DNA of 64,000 nt from assembly GCA_947084925.1 (NCBI GenBank), contig CAMTUJ010000008.1, positions 1 through 64,000 of the forward strand. Direction: 5' to 3'. Positions within the stretch are counted from its first letter, which is position 1, and each line of letters begins with the position of its first letter. This document shows positions 34,292 through 41,975 of the stretch, in pieces. The DNA is from JAGPUQ01 sp947084925. Its GTDB lineage: Bacteria; Pseudomonadota; Gammaproteobacteria; Pseudomonadales; Porticoccaceae. The notes beneath the pieces are model-generated. The model saw only the letters and a list, made by a program, of their open reading frames with translations, ran no database searches and was not told the DNA's origin. The translations under genes were made by a program, and so were the position numbers.

Positions 34292-34947
34292 TACATCAGG
34301 CTACCAAGAAATGAGCCAAGTTCGCAATCAATTTCGACGGCCAATAGGGTCAACGCCCACCTTGATCGGATGCTCGAAGCCTTGCTAGGAAAGCGACTCC
34401 TTGCAGGCTCAACTGTTAGACGGCAAAGAGAGGTGCATGTTACAATGCCTCGGATATGAAGCTGCTGTGGGGTGATTCGCTTCCTACGCATCTTCCCCGG
34501 TTTAACTCGGTCTGCCATGACCCGTACTGCATCGATCAACATTGCTCAGTGGTGGCGCTTCCGGTAGAAGCGGCACGTCGTTGCGGCTTTGATCCGCACC
34601 TTGCCGCCCCACCGGCGGGCAAGGTTCAGTAGATGGCTCTCCGGCACGGCGGCTCCAAGACTCAGGAGATTGCCCGATGCCATTAAATCCCCCAGCCATA
34701 GGTAGCGCCTCGCGCACCACGTCCTCGTGGTGCGCGGTTGTGCGCGTCGCTCACCGGCAGTCTTGCAAGGAGTCTCATCAAGGAGCCTTGCAGAGACGCA
34801 CCGTGAGGCCAGCCTCCATGCTCGCTGCCGCCCCACAAGGGCACTATCCGGCGCTTGTGCTGCCGAAATCCGGTGTATATGTGTATATATCTGTGTATAT
34901 AGACCCAAGAATGAGTAAAAAAAATACAGAAAAAACAAGAGGTTGTC
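34292..34947. other. ICE/chromosome junction region, no convincing gene
   Basis: This 656-base stretch separates the metal cargo from trpG. A 58-codon plus-strand frame (34456-34632) and a 45-codon minus-strand frame (about 34546-34683) overlap each other and match nothing I know. An 11-bp hairpin lies at 34711-34736, and three GTGTATAT units plus an A-rich tract lie at 34873-34935 before trpG. The right end of the ICE should be in here, but no tRNA end or att core was seen. Confidence 0.5.
34711..34736. repeat. 11-bp inverted repeat with TCCT loop
   Basis: CGCGCACCACG (34711-34721) pairs perfectly with CGTGGTGCGCG (34726-34736). There is no T-run on either side, so it is not a standard terminator. 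It lies in the ICE/chromosome junction region. Confidence 0.6.
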
Positions 34948-35538
34948 ATGGTTAAATTGCTGATGATCGACAACTACGATTCCTTCACCTACAACCTGGT
35001 GCAGTACCTGGGCGAACTGGGCGCCGAGGTGCGGGTGGAGCGCAACGATGCCCTGACGCTGGCCGACATCGAGGCGCTGGCGCCGGCCAAGATCGTCATT
35101 TCGCCCGGCCCCTGCACGCCCAACGAGGCGGGCATCTCGGTGCCTTTGATCCAGGCCTTCGCCGGCCGCATTCCGCTGCTCGGGGTCTGTTTGGGCCACC
35201 AGAGCATCGGCCAGGCGTTCGGCGGGCGCGTGGTGCGGGCGCGGCAGGTGATGCACGGCAAGACCTCGCTCATTCACCACGGCGGCGCGGGCGTGTTTCA
35301 CGGTCTGCCGAGTCCGTTCGAGGCGACCCGCTACCACTCGCTGATCATCGAGCGCGCCAGCCTGCCCGCAGGTCTGGAAATCACCGCCTGGACCGCGACC
35401 GAGGACGGCGCGATCGACGAGATCATGGGCGTGCGCCACCGCGAGTTCGACGTCGAGGGCGTGCAGTTCCATCCCGAATCCATCCTCACCCGCCACGGCC
35501 ACGACCTGCTGCGCAATTTCGTGGAGCGCGCGCCTTGA
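34948..35538 (+). CDS. trpG: Anthranilate synthase glutamine amidotransferase subunit
   Basis: A 196-aa class I glutamine amidotransferase that supplies ammonia to TrpE to make anthranilate from chorismate. The N-terminus LLMIDNYDSFTYNLVQYLGELG, the catalytic Cys in GVCLGHQSIGQAFGG and the His-Glu pair in VQFHPESILT are all present, at normal length. trpE is not next to it; the ICE end lies upstream instead. The 3' end overlaps the trpD start by 4 bases (TTGA). Start at 34948 with AGAGG upstream. Confidence 0.97.
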   Translation: MVKLLMIDNYDSFTYNLVQYLGELGAEVRVERNDALTLADIEALAPAKIVISPGPCTPNEAGISVPLIQAFAGRIPLLGVCLGHQSIGQAFGGRVVRARQVMHGKTSLIHHGGAGVFHGLPSPFEATRYHSLIIERASLPAGLEITAWTATEDGAIDEIMGVRHREFDVEGVQFHPESILTRHGHDLLRNFVERAP

Positions 35539-36572
35539 CCGTCCAGCAGGCGATCGCGCGTCTGGTGGAGCGTGCCGGCCTGAGCCGCGCCGAGATGCAG
35601 GCGGCGATGCGCGAGATCATGACCGGCGCCGCGACGCCGGCGCAGATCGCCGGTTTCCTGGTGGCGCTGCGGATGAAGGGCGAGACCCTGGATGAAATCA
35701 CCGGCGCCGTCGAAGTGATGCGCGAACTCTGCACCCCGGTACAGGTTGGAGGCGATCATCTGGTGGATATCGTCGGCACCGGCGGCGATGGCGCCGGGCT
35801 GTTCAACGTTTCGACCGCGAGTGCGTTCGTGGTGGCGGTGTGCGGTGGCCGGGTGGTCAAGCATGGCAACCGGGGCGTGAGCAGCACCAGCGGCAGCGCC
35901 GATCTGCTCGAAGCCGCCGGCGTGCGGCTTGATCTCAGCCCCGCGCAGGTGGTGCGCTGCGTGGAGCAGATCGGCGTCGGCTTCCTGTTCGCGCCGGCTC
36001 ACCACAGTGCCATGAAGCACGCGGTGGGGCCGCGCCGCGAACTGGGGATTCGCACCCTGTTCAATATCCTCGGACCCATGACCAACCCGGCCGGCGTCAA
36101 GCGCCAACTGATCGGCGTCTACGATCCGGCGCTGTGCCGGCCGGTGACCGAGGTGCTGGGGCGGCTGGGCAGCGAGCGGGTGCTGGTGGTGCACAGCGAC
36201 GACGGTCTCGACGAGATCAGCCTGGCGGCGCCGACCGCGGTCGCCGAATTGAATGCGGGGGCGGTGCGCGAGTACCGCATCGCACCGGAGGATTTCGGAC
36301 TTGCCCGGCAATCCCTCGATGATCTGCGCGTAGCGGATGTCGCGGCGTCCCTGGCGCTGATCCGCGATGCCCTGGGCAAGCGCCGCACGGTTGCTGGCGC
36401 CAAGGCGGCGGATCTGATCGCGCTGAATGCCGGGGCGGCGGTGTACGCGGCGGGCCTCGCCACCGACATTGCCCAGGGAGTGGCGCTGGCCGCGGACGCC
36501 ATCGCCAGCGAGCTGGCCGGCGCGCGCATGGAGGAGCTCGCCGCCTTTACCGATTGTCTCGGAGATAGCTGA
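35535..36572 (+). CDS. trpD: Anthranilate phosphoribosyltransferase
   Basis: A 345-aa enzyme joining anthranilate to PRPP in tryptophan synthesis. The PRPP-binding segment is DIVGTGGDGAGLFNVSTASAFV and the following KHGNRGVSSTSGSADLLEAAG; both are intact. The start codon is a TTG at 35535 within the trpG stop (TTGA), so translation is probably coupled to trpG. The last base of its stop is the first base of the trpC ATG. Confidence 0.97.
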   Translation: MTVQQAIARLVERAGLSRAEMQAAMREIMTGAATPAQIAGFLVALRMKGETLDEITGAVEVMRELCTPVQVGGDHLVDIVGTGGDGAGLFNVSTASAFVVAVCGGRVVKHGNRGVSSTSGSADLLEAAGVRLDLSPAQVVRCVEQIGVGFLFAPAHHSAMKHAVGPRRELGIRTLFNILGPMTNPAGVKRQLIGVYDPALCRPVTEVLGRLGSERVLVVHSDDGLDEISLAAPTAVAELNAGAVREYRIAPEDFGLARQSLDDLRVADVAASLALIRDALGKRRTVAGAKAADLIALNAGAAVYAAGLATDIAQGVALAADAIASELAGARMEELAAFTDCLGDS

Positions 36573-37381
36573 TGGCGGATTTGGCAGTGGATACGCCTAC
36601 CATCCTGAAAAAAATTCTGGCCCGCAAGGTCGAGGAGATCGCCGAGCGGCGGCTGCGCCGCGATCTGGATGAACTCCGGCGCCGCGCGGCGGATGCCGCG
36701 CCGGCGCGGGGGTTTTACCGGGCGCTCCAGACGCGGGTGGCGCGCGGCGAATCCGCCGTGATCGCCGAGATCAAGAAAGCCTCGCCCAGCAAGGGCGTGA
36801 TCCGGCCGGATTTCGATCCCGTCGCCATCGCCCGGAGCTACGAGCGCGGCGGCGCGGCCGCGCTTTCGGTGCTGACCGATGTGGATTTTTTCCAGGGCGC
36901 GGATGCTTATCTGGTGGCTGCGCGCGCGGCGACCGCGTTGCCGGTGCTGCGCAAGGACTTCACCATCGATCCTTACCAGCTACATGAGGCGCGGGCGTTG
37001 GGCGCTGACTGCGTGTTGCTGATCGTGGCGGTGCTGGCGCCGGCGCAGCTCGCCGACCTGCACGGCACGGCGCTCGAAATCGGCCTGGACGTGCTGGTGG
37101 AAGTGCATAGTGCGCGCGAACTGGAGATCGCGCTGACCCTGGACAACCCGATGGTGGGGATCAACAACCGCGATCTCCACAGTTTCCACACCAGTCTGGA
37201 GACCACGTTCAGTCTGCTGCCTCGCATCGGCGGCGCGCGTCTGGTGGTGACCGAGAGCGGCATCAACCGTGTGGATGATGTGCTCGCCATGCGCGGTCAC
37301 GGCGTTCATGCCTTTCTGGTCGGCGAAGCCTTTATGCGAGCGCCGGATCCCGGTGCCCGACTGCGCGAGCTCTTTGACTAG
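36572..37381 (+). CDS. trpC: Indole-3-glycerol phosphate synthase
   Basis: A 269-aa TIM-barrel enzyme that makes indole-3-glycerol phosphate. Catalytic landmarks are AEIKKASPSKGVIRPDFDP, VLRKDFTIDPYQLHEARALGADCVLLI, EVHSARELE, GINNRDLHSF and TESGINRVDDV. It is monofunctional (no fused TrpF). It overlaps trpD by one base and converges with the crp-like gene, sharing 4 bases at the stops. Confidence 0.97.
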   Translation: MADLAVDTPTILKKILARKVEEIAERRLRRDLDELRRRAADAAPARGFYRALQTRVARGESAVIAEIKKASPSKGVIRPDFDPVAIARSYERGGAAALSVLTDVDFFQGADAYLVAARAATALPVLRKDFTIDPYQLHEARALGADCVLLIVAVLAPAQLADLHGTALEIGLDVLVEVHSARELEIALTLDNPMVGINNRDLHSFHTSLETTFSLLPRIGGARLVVTESGINRVDDVLAMRGHGVHAFLVGEAFMRAPDPGARLRELFD

Positions 37382-38010
37382 CGCGCGCCGAACACCACCA
37401 TGGTTTTGCCGTGTGCCGAGATCAGCTCCTGATCTTCCAGGGTTTTCAGCACCCGCCCGACCATTTCCCGCGAGCAGCCGACGATACGGCCGATTTCCTG
37501 GCGAGTGATCTTGATCTGCATGCCGTCCGGGTGGGTCATGGCGTCGGGTTCCTTGCACAGGTCGAGCAGGGTGCGGGCGACGCGGCCGGTGACATCGAGA
37601 AAGGCCAGATCGCCCACCTTGCGGGTGGTGTCGCGCAGGCGCTTGGCCAGTTGTTTGCTCAGCGAAAACAGAAAGTCCGGTTGACGTTGCACGAGCTGGC
37701 GAAATCCCGCGTAGCTGATTTCGGCGACATCGCATTCGGTACGGGCGCGTATCGCCGCGCTGCGATCCTGCTGGTCGAACAGCCCCAGCTCGCCAAAGAA
37801 ATCGCCGGTGTTGAGGTACGCAACGATGATCTCGCGGCCGTCGTCGTCCTCGATCAGTACGCTCACCGAACCCTTGATGATGTAGTAGAGCGTGTCACAG
37901 GCGTCCCCCGCGTGAATCAGGGTGCTTTTGGCGGGATAGCGGCGACGGTTGCAGTGGTTGAGAAACTCCTCGAACTTCGGGATATGGGGTGTAATGGGTT
38001 GGAGTGCCAA
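37378..38010 (-). CDS. vfr: CRP family global regulator (Vfr/Clp type)
   Basis: A 210-aa cAMP-receptor-type regulator very close to Pseudomonas Vfr: NHCNRRRYPAKSTLIHAGD, VSVLIEDDDGREIIVAYLNTGDFFGELGLF, then RKVGDLAFLDVTGRVARTLLDLC and the recognition helix ITRQEIGRIVGCSREMVGRVLKTLE. I use a TTG start at 38010 because GGGAGG lies 5 bases upstream and the product then matches the length of Vfr; an in-frame ATG at 38049 would add 13 residues. The Arg/Ser residues of the cAMP pocket look conserved. The trpC-vfr neighbourhood is the same as in Pseudomonas. Confidence 0.93.
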   Translation of the reverse strand: MALQPITPHIPKFEEFLNHCNRRRYPAKSTLIHAGDACDTLYYIIKGSVSVLIEDDDGREIIVAYLNTGDFFGELGLFDQQDRSAAIRARTECDVAEISYAGFRQLVQRQPDFLFSLSKQLAKRLRDTTRKVGDLAFLDVTGRVARTLLDLCKEPDAMTHPDGMQIKITRQEIGRIVGCSREMVGRVLKTLEDQELISAHGKTMVVFGAR

Positions 38011-38192
38011 GGGTTCCTCCCTGGGAGTATTTTGAGGGGCCTGCCGCATGACTCACGTGCGGGCGCGAATGGTTCGTGCGACAAGCGAGCGGAAAGTCGC
38101 ACTTTGGGCAGGAAATTGCAAGTTGGGACCTTGCTGAAAATCTGGCTTCCGGGCTGTGCTAGTCTGGCCCATTGTGCGCGGAGGAGGAAATC

Positions 38193-38612
38193 ATGAAGGC
38201 AGTGGTGAAGTGGGTCGACAACGCCATGTTTCTGGGCGAGTCAGGCAGCGGCCATGCCGTGGTGATGGATGGGCCGGAAGATCATGGCGGCCGCAACCTG
38301 GGCATCCGGCCGATGGAGATGCTCCTGATCGGCATGGGCGGTTGTGCCAGTTTTGATGTCATGAGCATCCTGCAGAAAGCCCGCCAGCAGGTACGCCACT
38401 GCCGCGCCGAGCTCGAGGCCGAGCGCGCCGATGCGGTGCCGGCGGTATTCACCCGGATCAATATCCATTTCGTGGTGGAGGGAATGGATCTCAAGGAGGC
38501 GCAGGTCAAGCGCGCCGTGGAACTGTCGGCCCAGAAGTACTGCTCTGCCTCCATCATGTTTGCGCACGCCGGCGTCGTGGTGACGCACAGTTATGCCGTG
38601 GAGCAAGTGTGA
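38193..38612 (+). CDS. OsmC/Ohr family protein (YhfA-like)
   Basis: A 139-aa protein starting at the ATG at 38193 (GGAGGA upstream), transcribed away from vfr. GIRPMEMLLIGMGGCASFDVMSILQKARQ carries the first OsmC Cys, and AVELSAQKYCSASIMFAHAGVV the second. The family reduces peroxides or other electrophiles through these two cysteines. In Pseudomonas a gene of this family also follows vfr. The substrate is unknown. Confidence 0.92.
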   Translation: MKAVVKWVDNAMFLGESGSGHAVVMDGPEDHGGRNLGIRPMEMLLIGMGGCASFDVMSILQKARQQVRHCRAELEAERADAVPAVFTRINIHFVVEGMDLKEAQVKRAVELSAQKYCSASIMFAHAGVVVTHSYAVEQV

Positions 38613-38656
38613 GGGCTGGCTGAATGATTCCGGCGTGCCAGCGAGACCTCGCCACA

Positions 38657-38690
38657 ACAAAAAAAGCCGGGGAGCGCGAGGCTCCCCGGC
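38657..38690 (-). terminator. Strong rho-independent terminator (minus strand)
   Basis: Stem GCCGGGGAGC / GCTCCCCGGC with a 5-nt loop, directly followed on the minus strand by seven T (A-run at 38659-38665). It may also help end the OsmC-like transcript from the other side, but only the minus strand has the T-run. Confidence 0.88.
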
Positions 38691-38760
38691 AAATAACTTA
38701 CAGGGGGGTTAGGAAGGAGAGTGACCGGCGGGCTCCTAGGGCCCATCGCTGCCGGACACA
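38657..38760 (-). ncRNA. Candidate C/U-rich small RNA with its own terminator
   Basis: On the minus strand a promoter-like pair TTGCGC (38789-38794) and TACCAT (38767-38772), 16 bp apart, precedes a stem CCGGC/GCCGG enclosing GGGC/GCCC (38725-38755). A C/U-rich single strand with CTCTCCTTCC and CCCCCC follows, then a perfect 10-bp terminator stem (38666-38690) and seven T. No gene on this strand lies nearby to need this terminator. The single-stranded part could pair with ribosome-binding sites. Confidence 0.6.
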
Positions 38761-38923
38761 GGCGCTATGGTAGCGATATTGGAACATGGCGCAAATGGAT
38801 TGTTTTTATAAAAATCATAACCAGAAAGACTTTTGTGATGCACTTACCGGCGACACAGACGGCATAGCTTGTATAATTGGCCCGGATCATAATGACCACA
38901 ACCATGCACGGTGATTATCCGAT

Positions 38924-39919
38924 ATGACCATCAACACGCTTGCCCGGGTTGACCTTAATCTGCTGGTGGCGCTGCAAGTGCTGCTGGAGGAGCTGAACGT
39001 GACCCGCTCGGCGGAGCGTCTGCACGTCTCCCAGCCGGCGATGAGCAAAACCCTGCTGCGGCTGCGCAATGTCTTCGAGGACGCCCTGTTCACGCGCAGC
39101 GGACGCGGCCTGGTCCCTACCCCCCGGGCGCTGGAGCTCAAGCAGGCGTTGCCGCAATTGCTGGAAGGCATCGGCGGCCTGCTGGTGCGCACGGAATTCG
39201 ATCCCGCCACCTTCCTGGGACATGTGCGCATCGCGGCGCCTGAATTCATGGCGGTACAGGTGATCCCGCAGTTGGTGAGTATCCTTGAAGAAGAGGCGCC
39301 GGGTTTGTGCGTGGCGGTGTCGAACGCCGAGGAGTCCTATATCAGCGAGCTGGAATCCGGCGCCACCGACTTTGTGCTGGAGGTCGAGAAACCGGTGCCG
39401 CGCGGTTGTCTGGTGACTTCGCTGGGCAATTTCACCCCGGCAGTCTGGATGCGGAACGGTCATCCTCTGGCCGAGCGGGATTTCGATCTTGAGGAAATGC
39501 TCGAATACCCCTTTGTGCAGTATTTTCTGCTGATAGCCGGGCGGGTGGATGCCGCGACCGAAAGCCGCTTCGACAAGCTGATCGGACGCATGGGCCATCG
39601 GCGCCGCAAGGCCATGGTGACCAATCAGTTGATGACAGCCCTCGATACTCTGCAATCCAGCGATTGCCTGCTGCTCGCCACCATGGACGACCTCAAGCAG
39701 GAGAGTGAGTTTTACCACATCGTGCGCAAACCCTATCCCAGATCCCTGGAGCACGAGCCCTTTATTCCGGCGGCGCTGTTGCAGCACGAACGCACTGCCA
39801 ATTCACCGATGCACAACTGGGTGAAGGAAAAAATGCTGACCATCGTGCAGGGAATTCGGGTGGAGCGCGATATGGAGCGAAATTTGCCGCCGGCGATCGC
39901 GCGCGCTCAACCCCGATAG
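38924..39919 (+). CDS. LysR family regulator (NodD/SyrM-like group)
   Basis: A 331-aa regulator with a standard N-terminal helix-turn-helix (VDLNLLVALQVLLEELNVTRSAERLHVSQPAMSKTLLRLRNVFEDALF). It is of the group whose DNA-binding part resembles NodD/PcpR, with a normal effector domain. No effector can be named. It occupies the place where Pseudomonas has speD, between the OsmC-like gene and coq7, and overlaps coq7 by 13 bases at the 3' ends. It has no obvious divergent target next to it. Confidence 0.9.
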   Translation: MTINTLARVDLNLLVALQVLLEELNVTRSAERLHVSQPAMSKTLLRLRNVFEDALFTRSGRGLVPTPRALELKQALPQLLEGIGGLLVRTEFDPATFLGHVRIAAPEFMAVQVIPQLVSILEEEAPGLCVAVSNAEESYISELESGATDFVLEVEKPVPRGCLVTSLGNFTPAVWMRNGHPLAERDFDLEEMLEYPFVQYFLLIAGRVDAATESRFDKLIGRMGHRRRKAMVTNQLMTALDTLQSSDCLLLATMDDLKQESEFYHIVRKPYPRSLEHEPFIPAALLQHERTANSPMHNWVKEKMLTIVQGIRVERDMERNLPPAIARAQPR

Positions 39920-40566
39920 CTGAGGGCGGTCATCAGCCGGGAGGTCAGCGTCATGGCGGCCTTCACCGGGCCCGGAAAAGACAGGGCGCCGGCGAGCCTG
40001 GCGCGATGGGCGTGCGCCGCCTCGTCGGCGAGCATCCGGGTCACCAGCGCGCGGCTGCGCGCATCCTGAGCGGGCAGGCGATCGAGATGATCGCGCAGAT
40101 GTGCGCAGACCTGGTCCTCGGTGGCGGCAACGAAGCCGAGCCCCAGGCGGTCGCCGACCAGCCCCGCGCCGGCCCCCAGTGCAAATGAGGCAGCGTACCA
40201 GAGCGGATTGAGGCGGCTGGGGTGCGCGTCCAGTTCGTCGAGTCGCTGCTGGCACCAGTCCAGATGGTCTTCCTCTTCGCGCGCGGCGGCGGTCATGTCG
40301 GCGCGGGTCGCTGCGCTTTTTGCGATCAGTGCCTGGCCGCGATAGAGCGCCTGGGCGCAGACTTCACCGCTGTGGTTGACCCGCATCAGCCCTGCCGCGT
40401 GGCGTTGTTCCGCGGCAGTCAGCTCGGCTTCCGGGGCGGTGTCGGCGGGCGACGGCGCGCTCCCGCCGGTGCTTGCGGAGCCGACCGTGCGCAGGGCGTG
40501 GTCGATTTCGGCGAGCACAAGATCGATGGCCGACAGTGTGCGCGCTGACGGTCTGCTGGTTGACAT
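39907..40566 (-). CDS. coq7: 3-demethoxyubiquinol 3-hydroxylase
   Basis: A 219-aa di-iron hydroxylase of ubiquinone synthesis. The start at 40566 (MSTSRPSARTLSAIDLVLAEID) gives the usual length. The iron ligands are in RVNHSGEVCAQALYRGQA, AAREEEDHLDWCQQRL and RMLADEAAHAHRA (two ExxH motifs). The family replaces UbiF in many gammaproteobacteria. It is separate from ubi genes, as in Pseudomonas, where it also lies near vfr. Confidence 0.95.
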   Translation of the reverse strand: MSTSRPSARTLSAIDLVLAEIDHALRTVGSASTGGSAPSPADTAPEAELTAAEQRHAAGLMRVNHSGEVCAQALYRGQALIAKSAATRADMTAAAREEEDHLDWCQQRLDELDAHPSRLNPLWYAASFALGAGAGLVGDRLGLGFVAATEDQVCAHLRDHLDRLPAQDARSRALVTRMLADEAAHAHRARLAGALSFPGPVKAAMTLTSRLMTALSYRG

Positions 40567-40654
40567 GGGCGACTCCGGCGCTGCCTGGTGGACTCCGATT
40601 CTAGACGGCTTGCGGCCGTTTTTGTCGGGGTTGAAGAATGCGGGGGTGATTGGT

Positions 40655-41950
40655 TCAGCCGCCGGGTGAATCCTCGCGGGCAATGGCCCGGTAGCCGATA
40701 TCGCCGCGGCAAAACCCGCCCTCCCAGTGGATCCCCCGGATACAGCCGTAGGCGCGTGCCTGAGCTTCCCGCACCGTGGCGCCGAGCGCGGTGACGCAGA
40801 GCACCCGGCCACCGCTGGTGAGCACTGCGCCGGCCTGCAAGCGGGTGCCGGCGTGAAATACCTTGAGGGCCGGATCGGATGTTTCCGGCAGACCCTGGAT
40901 CGGGTCGCCCTTGCGGTAATCCCCGGGGTAGCCGCCCGCGGCCATCACCACGCCGAGCGCCGGGCGCGGATCCCAGTCCGCCGCGACGCTATCGAGCCTG
41001 CCACTGAGCGCGGCTTGCACCAGACCCACCAGATCGGAGCGCAGGCGCAGCAGGATCGGCTGGGTTTCGGGGTCGCCGAAGCGGCAGTTGTATTCGATCA
41101 CCCGGGGGGCGCCGTCGGGCGTGATCATCAGCCCGGCGTAGAGGAAGCCGCGATAGCGATTGCCCTCGGCCGCCATGCCGCGCACGGTCGGCAGAATCAC
41201 CTCGGCCATGACGCGCCGGTGCACGGCGTCCGTCACCACGGGGGCCGGCGAATAGGCGCCCATGCCGCCGGTGTTGGGGCCGGTGTCGCCATCCCCGACC
41301 CGCTTGTGATCCTGGCTGGTGGCCATCGGCAATACCTGCTCGCCGTCCACCATGACAATGAAGCTCGCTTCCTCGCCGTCGAGAAACTCCTCGATCACCA
41401 CCCGGTGGCCAGCGCTACCGAAGGCGTTGCCCGCCAGCATGTCGCGCACCGCGGACTCGGCTTCGGCGAGCGTGGCGGCGACGATCACGCCCTTGCCGGC
41501 GGCCAGGCCATCGGCCTTGACCACGATCGGCGCGCCCCGTTGGCGCAGGTAGGCGAGCGCGGGTTCCAGCTCGGTGAAGGCCGCGTAGGCGGCGGTGGGG
41601 ATGCCGTGGCGTGCCATGAACGCCTTGGCGAAGTGCTTGGAGCCTTCCAGTTGCGCGGCCCCCTGGCGCGGACCGAAGACGGGCAGGCCCAGTGCTTCGA
41701 AGCGGTCGACCAGCCCGGCGACCAGCGGCCCTTCCGGGCCGACCAGGGTGAACGCCACCGCGCGTTCCGTCGCGAAACGGGCCAGCGCCTCGATATCCTC
41801 CGCCGCGATGGCGACGTTCTCGACCCCGGGCTCCAGCGCGGTGCCGGCATTGCCGGGCGCCACATAGACGGTTTGCACCGCCGGGCTCTGCGCCAGCTTC
41901 CAGGCGAGGGCGTGTTCGCGCCCGCCGCTGCCGATGACCAGGAGATTCAT
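40655..41950 (-). CDS. purD: Phosphoribosylamine-glycine ligase
   Basis: A 431-aa ATP-grasp enzyme of purine synthesis (GAR synthetase). MNLLVIGSGGREHALAWKLAQSPAVQTVYVAPGNAGTA is the start; IVVKADGLAAGKGVIVA and the metal-binding EYNCRFGDPETQ are the classic motifs. The C-terminus is a little longer than usual. It lies downstream of an Old Yellow Enzyme gene that separates it from purH, 25 bases apart, on the same strand. Confidence 0.97.
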   Translation of the reverse strand: MNLLVIGSGGREHALAWKLAQSPAVQTVYVAPGNAGTALEPGVENVAIAAEDIEALARFATERAVAFTLVGPEGPLVAGLVDRFEALGLPVFGPRQGAAQLEGSKHFAKAFMARHGIPTAAYAAFTELEPALAYLRQRGAPIVVKADGLAAGKGVIVAATLAEAESAVRDMLAGNAFGSAGHRVVIEEFLDGEEASFIVMVDGEQVLPMATSQDHKRVGDGDTGPNTGGMGAYSPAPVVTDAVHRRVMAEVILPTVRGMAAEGNRYRGFLYAGLMITPDGAPRVIEYNCRFGDPETQPILLRLRSDLVGLVQAALSGRLDSVAADWDPRPALGVVMAAGGYPGDYRKGDPIQGLPETSDPALKVFHAGTRLQAGAVLTSGGRVLCVTALGATVREAQARAYGCIRGIHWEGGFCRGDIGYRAIAREDSPGG

Positions 41951-41975
41951 GGTTGCCGGACTCCGGCGGCCTGGG

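Noticed and set aside
34456..34632. 58-codon plus-strand frame and overlapping 45-codon minus-strand frame near the ICE end
   Set aside because: Each has a possible start, but they overlap and neither resembles a known protein; kept only as part of the junction region.
34711..34736. 11-bp hairpin read as a terminator or trp attenuator
   Set aside because: No T-run follows, no leader peptide with Trp codons is apparent, and trpG starts 200 bases away.
38721..38901. Plus-strand GTG open frame after AGGAG before the LysR gene
   Set aside because: The ribosome-binding site is too close to the GTG and the frame runs through the small-RNA stem and AT-rich promoter; no known motif.
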